Assembly: GCA_900696685.1 (NCBI GenBank)
Contig: CAADHA010000152.1
Coordinates: forward strand, 1-55,563
Direction of reading: 5' to 3'
Origin: an uncultured Planctomycetota bacterium
GTDB taxonomy: Bacteria > Planctomycetota > Phycisphaerae > Phycisphaerales > UBA5793
Length of the DNA stretch: 55,563 nt
Positions 34,332-41,676 of this stretch are shown in pieces. The notes under the pieces were generated by a model. The model was not told the DNA's origin. It worked only from the letters and a program-made list of their open reading frames with translations, and did not search any database. Within the stretch, counting starts at the first letter, position 1. Every line of letters starts with the position of its first letter. A program made the position numbers and the translations under genes.

Positions 34332-34863
34332 ATCGCCCGAGCAATTCTTCACCGCGTCCGCGCTGTACCGTCGCCAGACCATGCGCGCCGAGTTAATCGA
34401 CGCATATGTTCTGATGCACCGCAGGCGGCGCTTGAGGCGGCGAGCGTCCGCGGGCATGGTCGCAGCGGTGCTGGCGGGCGCTTCCCTCTGGCTCACGGCC
34501 CACTTCGGCTCGCGATCGCCGCACTCCGCGGAAACCGCGCACGGCGGCGACGTCATGCCTCTTGTTGAGGTCTTCGACCGCCCGCTTGTCGGCCGCTCGG
34601 TTGATTTCCAGATCATCGGCGCCGATCGGCCGTCCCTCGTGGCGACAGTCAACGGCGCGCCTTCCCTCGTCGAAACTATCAGCGATGGCGACCTCGTGCG
34701 CCTGCTGGAGGAGATGGGCCGGCCGGCGGGCCTGATCGAAGTCGGCGGCGTCGTACGCCTCACGCGCGACGTGGTTGGCGCGGCTCCAGACGCGGCGCCC
34801 CCATCCGACTCGGACGCCGGACGTCCGCTCGCGCCTCGCGCCAGAGCAGTCGAAGCGGCCTGA
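34321..34863 (+). CDS. Probable membrane-bound anti-sigma factor
   Basis: This 180-residue protein has a cytosolic N-terminus (about 45 residues), one transmembrane helix (ASAGMVAAVLAGASLWLTAH) and an exported C-terminus. It overlaps the ECF sigma factor gene by 11 bp. The N-terminal part (AELIDAYVLMHRRRRLRRRA) lacks the zinc-binding HxxxCxxC of the common anti-sigma group, so the assignment rests on position and topology. Confidence 0.6.
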   Translation: MMRESPEQFFTASALYRRQTMRAELIDAYVLMHRRRRLRRRASAGMVAAVLAGASLWLTAHFGSRSPHSAETAHGGDVMPLVEVFDRPLVGRSVDFQIIGADRPSLVATVNGAPSLVETISDGDLVRLLEEMGRPAGLIEVGGVVRLTRDVVGAAPDAAPPSDSDAGRPLAPRARAVEAA

Positions 34864-35010
34864 TCGCCGGCCCCTGACCGATCCCCAACATCAACGCCGT
34901 CCCTTCATTCAGGCGAACCACGGCTGTCTCGCACGAGTACAATCGCGGACGTCGAGTTCCCCGTTTGAAATCTCCGGTCTATTTCACACGAAAGAGAAAG
35001 GACTGCGTCA

Positions 35011-35637
35011 ATGAGGAAGATGATGATTCGTATCGGTTGTGCAGCCCTGGTTGCGGCGTCGGCGATCGGATTCGCCGGCCTGACCCTGCCGGCGGCAGAG
35101 CAGGCGACGGCCGCGTCCGCCCAGGACCTCGAAGTTTTCACAATCGACACGGTACACTCCAGTGTCGTCTTCAAGGTCAAGCACCTGGGAGTCAGCTGGT
35201 TCTACGGCCGCTTCAACGACATCACAGGCGAGATCGGCTGGAACGGCGATGAGCCGACCGGCCACTCCATCAAGGCCGAGATCAAGGCCGTCAGCGTGGA
35301 CACGGCCAACAAGGGGCGCGACGACCACCTGCGCGGGCCCGACTTCTTCGACACCGCCAACTACCCCGTCATCTCCTTCGTCAGCAAGGGCGCCAAGAAG
35401 TCCGGAGACAGGAGATACGAAGTCAGCGGCGATCTCACCATGCACGGCGTGACCAAGTCCATCACCGTCATGGTCGATCACGTGGGCACCGCCACGGCGC
35501 GCGGCAAGCGCATCGGCATCGCCTGCGAGTTCACCGTCAAGCGCAGCGACTTCGGCATGACCTACGGCATCGACGGACCCGTGAGCGATGAAGTCACCAT
35601 CTTCCTCGGCATCGAGGGCGTCAAATCCGATCGCTGA
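35011..35637 (+). CDS. YceI family exported lipid-binding protein
   Basis: This 208-residue protein has a signal peptide (MIRIGCAALVAASAIGFAGL) followed by a YceI-type lipocalin-like barrel. Family motifs include FTIDTVHSSVVFKVKHLGVS, GRFNDITGEIGW, NYPVISFVSKGAKK, YEVSGDLTMHGVTKSITVMV and RSDFGMTYG. These proteins bind polyisoprenoid or amide lipids in the periplasm; their physiological role is often unclear. AAAGGACTG precedes the ATG. The downstream membrane protein starts 9 bp after the stop. Confidence 0.9.
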   Translation: MRKMMIRIGCAALVAASAIGFAGLTLPAAEQATAASAQDLEVFTIDTVHSSVVFKVKHLGVSWFYGRFNDITGEIGWNGDEPTGHSIKAEIKAVSVDTANKGRDDHLRGPDFFDTANYPVISFVSKGAKKSGDRRYEVSGDLTMHGVTKSITVMVDHVGTATARGKRIGIACEFTVKRSDFGMTYGIDGPVSDEVTIFLGIEGVKSDR

Positions 35638-35646
35638 CCAGCGCGC

Positions 35647-36516
35647 ATGCAGGAGTTCATTGTCAATCAAGTCGTGTGGGCGGTGGCGATGCCCCTGGGC
35701 GTCGCCGCCGTCTGCATGGTGATCGCCTGGCGGCCATGGAAGCGCGAGGCCCGCGAATCGATTCGCGGGCACTGGGGCGGCGCTCCGGCCATCGGCTTCG
35801 CCTACCTCATCGGCCACGTGGCGATCAACAAGTGGCCGAACCTGCCTCCGGCGCAACCAACCGACTTTCTCTTTCTGATCGCCTGTGCCGCGATCATCAT
35901 CGGTCTGCTCGAGTCGCTGCGCATGCCCGCGGCCGCTCGATGGGCGCTGCGCCTGCTGCTGTGCACGAGCGTCTCGTGGTTCATGCTCTCAAAGGGCTTT
36001 CGAACGAGTCAGCCCGGCGGCGTCGTCGCGATGTGGACGGCAGGTCAGGCGCTCTCCATCTTCCTCGTCTGGACGCTCCTCGAACGCCTCGCGCAGCGGC
36101 GAACAGGCCCTTCGATTCCGCTTGCACTTTCCCTTCTCATCGCCGTCGCAAGCGTCTTCTTCCTCAAGGCAAGCAGCGGGAAACTGGCGCAGCTGGCCGG
36201 CGTGCTTTCGGCGGCACTGGGCGGCGTTTCACTGGTGACCATGATCGCGCCTCGCATCTCCACCGCGCGCGGCATGCTCGCGGTGATTGTGCCGCTGTAT
36301 TGCGGTCTGCTGCTCTACGCCTGGCAGTATCCGCAGCCCTGGGGCACGCCGATCATTCTTGCCGCCGCACCGCTGCTGCTGTGGATGGCGGAATGGCGCG
36401 AGTCGGTAACATCGGTGATGAGCCGCTCGCTCCTCGCCATGCTCCCCGCGCTCATCGCCCTGATTCTCCTTCTTTGGCACGCGCTCGACCAGACAACGGG
36501 CGAGTCGCTCTACTGA
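35647..36516 (+). CDS. Polytopic membrane protein, function unknown
   Basis: This 289-residue protein has about eight hydrophobic helices, for example VVWAVAMPLGVAAVCMVIAW, FLFLIACAAIIIGLLES, IPLALSLLIAVASVFFL, LAGVLSAALGGVSLVTMIA and LLAMLPALIALILLLWHAL. I do not recognise the family. It is probably co-transcribed with the YceI gene (9-bp gap), and the pairing suggests a lipid or envelope role, but there is no sequence evidence beyond that. Confidence 0.65.
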   Translation: MQEFIVNQVVWAVAMPLGVAAVCMVIAWRPWKREARESIRGHWGGAPAIGFAYLIGHVAINKWPNLPPAQPTDFLFLIACAAIIIGLLESLRMPAAARWALRLLLCTSVSWFMLSKGFRTSQPGGVVAMWTAGQALSIFLVWTLLERLAQRRTGPSIPLALSLLIAVASVFFLKASSGKLAQLAGVLSAALGGVSLVTMIAPRISTARGMLAVIVPLYCGLLLYAWQYPQPWGTPIILAAAPLLLWMAEWRESVTSVMSRSLLAMLPALIALILLLWHALDQTTGESLY

Positions 36517-36607
36517 CCCGATCTGCGGTCCCGAGATTGAAACGCGGACCGCCTGAACTCGTATAAGCCCCAGGGGTGGTTTCACCTCGTGCTCAGGAGC
36601 GCACGTC

Positions 36608-37498
36608 ATGTCGAATACGCTCACCAGCCTCGCCGCCGCGTTCATTCTGGTTCAGGCCAACCCGGCTCCGGCGGCGCAAGACCCTCTGGCCGGGCCGAGG
36701 GTGGAGATCGCCCCGCAGTCGCAAGCGAAGACTCTCGTGCGGCGCGGTTTCAACGGCGAGGTGGAGGTGCTCGCCACGGAAGCAGATGTCGCCGCGATCG
36801 ACCTGCTCGATCTGACCGATGAGCAGCGCACGATCTTCGATCGCCTGCGAATCGAGCGCAGCGCCATCTTCAGCAAGGCGATCCGCGGGAACTTTGACCT
36901 CTTGACGCAGTTCGGCTCGATTGACGCGAAGGCGCAACCGGCTGAGTTCGCCATCCTGCTCCGCCGCACCGGCGAGGCGCTGAGCGAGTATCGCGCGCGG
37001 GGAACCTTGATGCGCGAGATGGGGCCGCACCTCACCCTTGCCCAGCGGCGTGAGGCCCGTGCGCTCGTCGCCGAGTACGTCCAGGCGCGCGCGGAGTCGA
37101 TCCGGCGCGAAACGGGCGGTGAAGTCAACGCCGCCGAACTCTTCATCCGCATCAAGGTCGAGACGCTGGGCAAGATGGCCGAATCGGCGATTCAGTCCGC
37201 GGCCGCGATGGGAACGGCCGTGTTTGAGGACCTCGCGCTCCGCCTCAAACTCACGCCCGAACAGAAGCAGGCCGTGCAGAAGATCTTCGAGCCGATCGCA
37301 ATTCAGGAGTTTCAAGGCAGGGAAGTGGCGCCGCTGGTCAAGTTCCGCGCGTTCATCGAGTTGTCGCACCTGCTGTCGAAGGAGCAGATGGCCGCACTGG
37401 GCGAGTACACGCGGGAGGAGCGGGCGGCCGCACGCTCGCTTCAGGCCCCGACCACGCAATCAGGCGAAGGCCTGATGCGAATGGACGGCGACCGCTGA
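36608..37498 (+). CDS. Exported helical protein with LTxxQ-like motifs
   Basis: This 296-residue protein has a weak signal peptide (LTSLAAAFILVQANPAPAAQ). The mature part is helical and contains LTDEQRTIFDRLR, LTLAQRREARALV and LTPEQKQAVQKIF. These resemble the LTxxQ repeats of the Spy/CpxP periplasmic stress proteins, so a chaperone-like or metal-stress role is possible but not shown. AGGAG lies upstream of the ATG. It precedes the aminotransferase gene. Confidence 0.55.
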   Translation: MSNTLTSLAAAFILVQANPAPAAQDPLAGPRVEIAPQSQAKTLVRRGFNGEVEVLATEADVAAIDLLDLTDEQRTIFDRLRIERSAIFSKAIRGNFDLLTQFGSIDAKAQPAEFAILLRRTGEALSEYRARGTLMREMGPHLTLAQRREARALVAEYVQARAESIRRETGGEVNAAELFIRIKVETLGKMAESAIQSAAAMGTAVFEDLALRLKLTPEQKQAVQKIFEPIAIQEFQGREVAPLVKFRAFIELSHLLSKEQMAALGEYTREERAAARSLQAPTTQSGEGLMRMDGDR

Positions 37499-37511
37499 AC
37501 GCCGGTGAGTC

Positions 37512-37517
37512 TATGAT
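37512..37517 (+). promoter_or_regulatory. TATGAT -10-like hexamer, 5 nt before an ATG (leaderless candidate)
   Basis: TATGAT is followed by GCCTC and an in-frame ATG at 37523 of the aminotransferase gene. The position would give a leaderless message starting 14 codons upstream of the annotated ATG at 37565. One of five such cases. Confidence 0.35.
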
Positions 37518-37564
37518 GCCTCATGCGGCGTGCGGCTGATCCGCCGCCGCACCCCGGTGACGCC

Positions 37565-38737
37565 ATGACCACTCCCGGACACGCGATGATCGACCTCGAG
37601 GCACTCCTGAGCGAACGGATGCAGGCGATGGAGCCTTCAGGCATCCGCCGCGTCTTCGAACTCGCGTCGAAGATGCGCGATCCGGTCAATTTCTCGATCG
37701 GCCAGCCCGATTTCGATGTGCCCGAGCCGATCAAGCAGGCGGCCATCGACGCCATCCGCGCCGGGCGCAACGGCTACACGATCACGCAGGGAATCGCCGA
37801 ACTTCGCGCTGCCGTCGCGCTGAAACTCTCCGGTGAGTTCGGCTGGGAGATCGGCCCGGGACTCGAATGCGACGTGCTCATCACCAACGGCACGAGCGCG
37901 GGCCTTCTGCTCGCCTACACGGCCCTTGCCGATCCAGGCGACGAGATCATCATCCCCGACCCCTACTTCGTCTCCTATCCCCAGGTGGCGGCCATGGTCG
38001 GTGCGGTCGTGCGCTACTGCGACACCTATCCCGACTTCCGCATGACGGCGGCGCGCCTCGAGCCGCTCCTCACCGACCGCACGAAGTTCGTCGTGCTCAA
38101 CTCGCCCGGCAATCCTTCCGGCGTGGTGCTGAGCAGCGACGAACTGCGGGAGATCGTCGATCTGTGCGAGTCGCGCGGGGTCCTGCTGCTGAGCGACGAG
38201 ATCTACGACGAGTTCACGTACGGCGACGGGCGGGAGGCGGGCGTCTTTCCGACTCCGGCGCGATTCTCGAACCAGATGCTCGTGTTGCGCGGCTTCAGCA
38301 AGACGTGGGGCATGACGGGCTGGCGCCTCGGCTATGCCGTCGGACCATCCCGCCTCATCCGTGAGATGACCAAGGTCAACCAGTACTCTTTCGTCTGCGC
38401 GCCGCACATGGTGCAGCACGCCGGCGTCGTCGCGCTGCGAACCGACATGTCCTCTTACGTTGCGGCCTACGAGCGCAAGCGCGACATGGTCGTCGAAGCC
38501 CTGGGCGGCCTGACGGAGATCGCCCACCCCGCCGGCGCGTTCTACGCCTTTCCTCGGGTGCCGCAACATCTCAGCCTTACCGGCGACGCCTTCTTCCGCA
38601 AGGCGCTCGAGCGCAACGTTCTCGTCATCCCCGGCAACATCTTCTCGCAGCGCGACACGCATTTTCGCATCAGTTATGCCGTCGATGACGCGCGACTCGC
38701 CCGCGGCCTCGAAATCCTCGCGGCGCTGATGAAGTAA
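37565..38737 (+). CDS. Class I/II PLP aminotransferase (aspartate/aromatic type)
   Basis: This 390-residue aminotransferase of fold type I has the PLP lysine in GFSKTWGMTGWRLGYA (Lys246). Other landmarks are GQPDFDVPEPIKQAAIDAI, NGYTITQGIAELRAAVA, LITNGTSAGLLLAYTALADP, NSPGNPSG and LLLSDEIYDEFTYG. It belongs to the aspartate/broad-range group. It could move amino groups from phenylalanine or tyrosine, but substrate is not fixed by sequence. It sits 5' of the paa genes and may feed phenylpyruvate to the dehydrogenase complex. An alternative ATG at 37523 is preceded by TATGAT. Confidence 0.82.
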   Translation: MTTPGHAMIDLEALLSERMQAMEPSGIRRVFELASKMRDPVNFSIGQPDFDVPEPIKQAAIDAIRAGRNGYTITQGIAELRAAVALKLSGEFGWEIGPGLECDVLITNGTSAGLLLAYTALADPGDEIIIPDPYFVSYPQVAAMVGAVVRYCDTYPDFRMTAARLEPLLTDRTKFVVLNSPGNPSGVVLSSDELREIVDLCESRGVLLLSDEIYDEFTYGDGREAGVFPTPARFSNQMLVLRGFSKTWGMTGWRLGYAVGPSRLIREMTKVNQYSFVCAPHMVQHAGVVALRTDMSSYVAAYERKRDMVVEALGGLTEIAHPAGAFYAFPRVPQHLSLTGDAFFRKALERNVLVIPGNIFSQRDTHFRISYAVDDARLARGLEILAALMK

Positions 38738-38745
38738 GAACTCAA

Positions 38746-38783
38746 CCCACGCCCACGATGAGGCTCTGCGAATCGTGGGGTGG
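38746..38783. repeat. Dispersed palindrome, family A (short-loop form), copy 3
   Basis: CCCACGCCCACGATGAGGCT and CTGCGAATCGTGGGGTGG form a hairpin with CCCACGAT/ATCGTGGG arms. It is in the gap between the aminotransferase and the thioesterase, right upstream of the thioesterase -10-like site. Confidence 0.8.
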
Positions 38784-38791
38784 TCCCAGCA

Positions 38792-38797
38792 TAGACT
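38792..38797 (+). promoter_or_regulatory. TAGACT -10-like hexamer, 6 nt before ATG (leaderless candidate)
   Basis: TAGACT is followed by CCCCCG and the ATG at 38804. There is no ribosome-binding site. One of five cases; it directly follows a family A palindrome. Confidence 0.35.
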
Positions 38798-38803
38798 CCC
38801 CCG

Positions 38804-39211
38804 ATGAAGCCCGGACTGAGAATCGGCAATCGCGCCGAGGTCATCATCACGGTAACGGAAGACATGTGTCCCGCATTCGACGGCATCGTGGTGCATCATG
38901 TCTACTCCACCTGGTCGATGGCCCACCACATGGAGATCGCCGCCCGCAAGGTGCTCATGCCGCACCTCGAGGAACATGAGGAAGGCATCGGTTCGCACCT
39001 CTGCATCGACCACCTCGCGCCGACGCCGGCGGGGCGCACGGTGCGCATCGAGGCCGTGGCCGTCGAACTCGATCCGACGACGCTGGTGTGCGAGGTGACC
39101 GCATATCATGTCCGCCCGGATGGGGAGAAGGTGGTCGGGCGCGGCCGGCAGGTGCAGCGCATCCTTCCGCGGACCAAACTGGAAGCCCTCATCAGGCGTG
39201 AATCACATTGA
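38804..39211 (+). CDS. FlK-like hotdog thioesterase
   Basis: This 135-residue hotdog-fold protein resembles fluoroacetyl-CoA thioesterase FlK: VVHHVYSTWSMAHHMEIAAR, then IGSHLCIDHLAPTPAG and GRTVRIEAVAVELDPTTLVC. Ser/Thr-Glu and His residues at the FlK active-site positions are present (STWSMAHHMEI and DHLAP). In paa clusters a hotdog thioesterase (PaaI) removes trapped CoA esters, so this protein may play that part, though the family is different. It is encoded just before paaF. Confidence 0.75.
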   Translation: MKPGLRIGNRAEVIITVTEDMCPAFDGIVVHHVYSTWSMAHHMEIAARKVLMPHLEEHEEGIGSHLCIDHLAPTPAGRTVRIEAVAVELDPTTLVCEVTAYHVRPDGEKVVGRGRQVQRILPRTKLEALIRRESH

Positions 39212-39232
39212 TCGCCCGCAACGGATGGCAAC

Positions 39233-40012
39233 ATGAGCAACGAAGAACCGCTGATTCTCACCGAGACCGAAGGCCACGTCGCCATCATCCGCCTCAACCG
39301 CCCCAAGGTGCTCAACGCGCTCAATCCCGAACTCATGTCAATGCTCGCGACGCAGATGGAGGCGTACGACAAGGATCCGGGCATCTATGTCATCGTCCTC
39401 TCGGGCAGCGAGAAGGCGTGGGCGGCGGGGGCGGACATCGGCGACATGGCCGAGCAGTCGGCCATCAGCATGTACGAGCGCGACCAGTTCGCCACGTGGG
39501 AGCGCATCAAGCGCGTCAAGAAGCCGATCGTCGCGGCCGTCAGCGGCTGGTGCCTCGGCGGCGGTTGCGAACTCATGATGCACTGCGACGTCGTCGTGGC
39601 GTCGGAGACGGCCCAGTTCGGCCAGCCGGAGATCAACATCGGCGTCATGCCCGGCGCCGGCGGCACGCAGCGCCTCCCCCGCGCGCTCGGCAAGGCGCTC
39701 GCCATGGACGTCATCCTCAGCGGACGCTTTCTCTCCGCGCAGGAAGCGCTTGAGCACGGCCTGGTGAGCCGCGTCGTTCCCAGGGAGCACTTCTTCACCG
39801 AGGCGGTCAAGGTGGCCCACGCGATCGCCTCGAAAGGCCCCATCGCCCTCCGCTTCGCCAAGGAGGGCGTCCTCAAGGCCTTCGAGACGCCCCTCTCGGA
39901 AGGACTCGAATACGAACGCAAACTCTTCTACATGCTCTTCGCCACCGAGGACCAGAAGGAAGGCATGCGCGCCTTCATCGAGAAGCGCAAGGCCGATTTC
40001 AAGGGCAGATAG
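39233..40012 (+). CDS. paaF: 2,3-dehydroadipyl-CoA hydratase-type enoyl-CoA hydratase
   Basis: This 259-residue crotonase-fold enzyme hydrates 2,3-dehydroadipyl-CoA to 3-hydroxyadipyl-CoA in the beta-oxidation part of the phenylacetate pathway. The oxyanion hole is in SGWCLGGGCELMMHCD and the catalytic glutamates are in GGGCELMM and GQPEINIGVMPGAGGTQRL. The name rests on position next to paaG/H/J; other enoyl-CoA hydratases look alike. It starts 21 bp after the thioesterase gene, so both share a transcript. Confidence 0.8.
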   Translation: MSNEEPLILTETEGHVAIIRLNRPKVLNALNPELMSMLATQMEAYDKDPGIYVIVLSGSEKAWAAGADIGDMAEQSAISMYERDQFATWERIKRVKKPIVAAVSGWCLGGGCELMMHCDVVVASETAQFGQPEINIGVMPGAGGTQRLPRALGKALAMDVILSGRFLSAQEALEHGLVSRVVPREHFFTEAVKVAHAIASKGPIALRFAKEGVLKAFETPLSEGLEYERKLFYMLFATEDQKEGMRAFIEKRKADFKGR

Positions 40013-40024
40013 AGAACGATCGCG

Positions 40025-40080
40025 CGGAACTGTTTAGCCGCGACCCGAAGGCTCTGCGCAGGGGAGCGCTCCGGAGAGCG
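40025..40080 (+). repeat. Repeat family B, copy 2 (left flank of transposase)
   Basis: CGGAACTGTTTAGCCGCGAC, CCGAAGGCTCTGCGCAGGGG and AGCGCTCC lie 25 bp before the transposase ATG. It is inverted relative to the copy at 40701, so the two flank the gene. It is the best-preserved forward copy. Confidence 0.85.
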
Positions 40081-40104
40081 CCGCTTGGAATCAGGATCAT
40101 CCGA

Positions 40105-40695
40105 ATGGTCCTCGCCTCCCACCTCATCCTCACCGCCTACGGCTTCTGGCTCCCCAACGACCCCCGCGGCTCGTGGTCCGACTTCGTCGGCGCATGGGAA
40201 CTGAGGCGCTTCGGCCCGGCCACCAAGACGACGCAGCGTCGGTCGCTCGCGCACGACCCGCACGATCGGAACCTTCGCCTCGCCGCAGAGTCCGCGCTCA
40301 AGCGCCCGCCGGTGGTCTTCAACGGCATTCAGGCGCGATCGATCGCGCGCGGTTTCGCCGATGCCGTCACCAGACACGGCTTGACCAGCCACGCCTGCTC
40401 AATCATGCCCGAGCACGTCCACATGGTCATTGCGCGACACCACATGAAGGTCGAGACGATCGCCAACTTGCTCAAGGGCGCAGCGACGCGGAAGATCGCA
40501 GAAGACGGACTTCATCCTTTCGCCGGTCTGCCCACAAAGTCCGGCCGACCCCCGAAGATGTGGACGCGCGGCGAGTGGAAGGTGTTCCTGAACCCTCCGC
40601 GGGATATCGTGAGGGCGATCCGGTACGTGCAGGAGAACCCGTTGCGCGAGGGCAAGAAGGCGCAGGCGTGGAAGTTCGTCGTACCGTATGGTTGA
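40105..40695 (+). CDS. REP-associated tyrosine transposase (Y1, IS200-like)
   Basis: This 196-residue HUH-fold nuclease has the metal-binding histidines in SIMPEHVHMVIARHH (H-x-H within HVH), and a tyrosine in RAIRYVQENPLREGKKAQAW that could be the nucleophile. The YVQENPLR segment is typical of REP-associated transposases. The ATG has AGGA 8 nt upstream. Being single-copy in the window and flanked by inverted family B repeats, it is likely a domesticated element that acts on those repeats. Confidence 0.85.
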   Translation: MVLASHLILTAYGFWLPNDPRGSWSDFVGAWELRRFGPATKTTQRRSLAHDPHDRNLRLAAESALKRPPVVFNGIQARSIARGFADAVTRHGLTSHACSIMPEHVHMVIARHHMKVETIANLLKGAATRKIAEDGLHPFAGLPTKSGRPPKMWTRGEWKVFLNPPRDIVRAIRYVQENPLREGKKAQAWKFVVPYG

Positions 40696-40700
40696 ATCGG

Positions 40701-40750
40701 GAGCCGCGCCGCGCTCCCCTTCGCAGAGCCTTCGGGTCGCGGCTAAACAT
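40701..40750 (-). repeat. Repeat family B, copy 3 (right flank of transposase)
   Basis: Inverted relative to the copy at 40025: on the minus strand it reads GTTTAGCCGCGACCCGAAGG then CTCTGCGAAGGGGAGCGC. It begins 6 bp after the transposase stop and lies upstream of paaG. Confidence 0.85.
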
Positions 40751-40779
40751 GAAGGCACCGCCTCATTCGGGAGATCCAC

Positions 40780-41592
40780 ATGACCGCCGCCGCCGCACCG
40801 ACGTATGAGACGATCCAGTACGATGCCGCCAGCCACGTTGCGACCATCACGCTCAATCGCCCCGACGTCTTCAACGCGTTCAACGATCCGCTGTCGAAGG
40901 AACTCCTCGCGGCACTCAAGGAGGCCGAGCGCGACGCCGCGGTGCGCGTCGTCATCCTCACCGGCGCCGGCAAGGCGTTCAGCAGCGGGCAGGACCTGGG
41001 CGATCTCAAGAAGAAGTACGTGCCCGGCCACGTGCCGCACCTCGGCGACGACCTGCGCCGCCGCTACGACCCGATCATCAGGAAGATCGCGGAGTTGGAC
41101 AAGCCGACCATCGCCGCCGTCAACGGCGTCGCGGCCGGGGCCGGCTGCAGCCTGGCGCTGGCCTGCGACCTGCGCATCGCCTCGGATCAGGCGACATTCA
41201 TCGAAGTGTTTATTAATGTCGGGTTGATACCCGATTCCGCGAGCACCTTTTTCCTGCCTCGCCTCATCGGCCTCGGCCGGGCGATGGAACTGTGCTGCAT
41301 CGGCCGCAAGGTTGATGCGGAGGAAGCGCTTCGCATCGGCCTGGTCAACCAGGTCGTCCCCGCCGGCGAACTTGTGACGGCGGCCAGGGCGCTCGCCGCC
41401 CGACTCGCCTCGCTGCCCGGTCGCGGCCTCGCACTGACCAGGCAACTGCTGCGAAAGAGTTTCGAGCGCTCCCTCGATGAACAACTTGTCGCCGAAGCGT
41501 TCGCGCAGGAGACCGCGGGCATGACCGCCGACCATTATGAGGGCGTGATCGCCTTCATCGAAAAACGCAAACCCGTCTTCACCGGCAAGTGA
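40780..41592 (+). CDS. paaG: 2-(1,2-epoxy-1,2-dihydrophenyl)acetyl-CoA isomerase
   Basis: This 270-residue crotonase-fold enzyme isomerises ring-1,2-epoxyphenylacetyl-CoA to the oxepin form and later acts on dehydrosuberyl-CoA. The PaaG pattern is FSSGQDLGDLKK, NGVAAGAGCSLALACDLRIA and EVFINVGLIPDSASTFFLPRLIG, quoted in pieces such as INVGLIPDSASTFF with the catalytic Asp in GLIPDSAS. GGGAGATCC precedes the ATG. It is separated from paaF by the transposase element. Length and motifs fit PaaG better than a general hydratase. Confidence 0.88.
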   Translation: MTAAAAPTYETIQYDAASHVATITLNRPDVFNAFNDPLSKELLAALKEAERDAAVRVVILTGAGKAFSSGQDLGDLKKKYVPGHVPHLGDDLRRRYDPIIRKIAELDKPTIAAVNGVAAGAGCSLALACDLRIASDQATFIEVFINVGLIPDSASTFFLPRLIGLGRAMELCCIGRKVDAEEALRIGLVNQVVPAGELVTAARALAARLASLPGRGLALTRQLLRKSFERSLDEQLVAEAFAQETAGMTADHYEGVIAFIEKRKPVFTGK

Positions 41593-41593
41593 G

Positions 41594-41640
41594 ACGCGGA
41601 ACTGGTTAGCCGCGGCGCGATGGTCCCGGAGCGGAGCGCG
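41594..41640 (+). repeat. Repeat family B, diverged copy 4
   Basis: ACGCGGAACTGGTTAGCCGC followed by GGCGCGATGGTCCCGGAGCG and GAGCGCG matches family B with a changed middle. It lies directly between the paaG stop and the paaH start. Confidence 0.65.
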
Positions 41641-41676
41641 TCCGGGCCGACGCGCCGTCCGCGCGGAGGACTCACC

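Larger units (their letters stand above)
40025..40750 (+). mobile_element. REP-associated transposase element (RAYT with inverted flanks)
   Basis: A Y1-type transposase gene (40105-40695) lies between two inverted copies of repeat family B (40025-40080 and 40701-40750). More diverged copies lie elsewhere in the window. The arrangement is that of REP-associated tyrosine transposases in other bacteria, which are domesticated and tied to spread of REP palindromes. It sits between paaF and paaG, and both ends lie in intergenic sequence. Confidence 0.75.

Noticed and set aside
37637-39109. Long minus-strand open frame (490 codons) over the aminotransferase and thioesterase genes
   Set aside because: It is the shadow of two genes with clear catalytic motifs, and its composition is H/R/D-rich with no domain.
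39233-40012. The enoyl-CoA hydratase as a general fatty-acid beta-oxidation enzyme
   Set aside because: Sequence alone allows it, but its place directly before paaG/H/J makes PaaF the better reading; confidence kept at 0.8.
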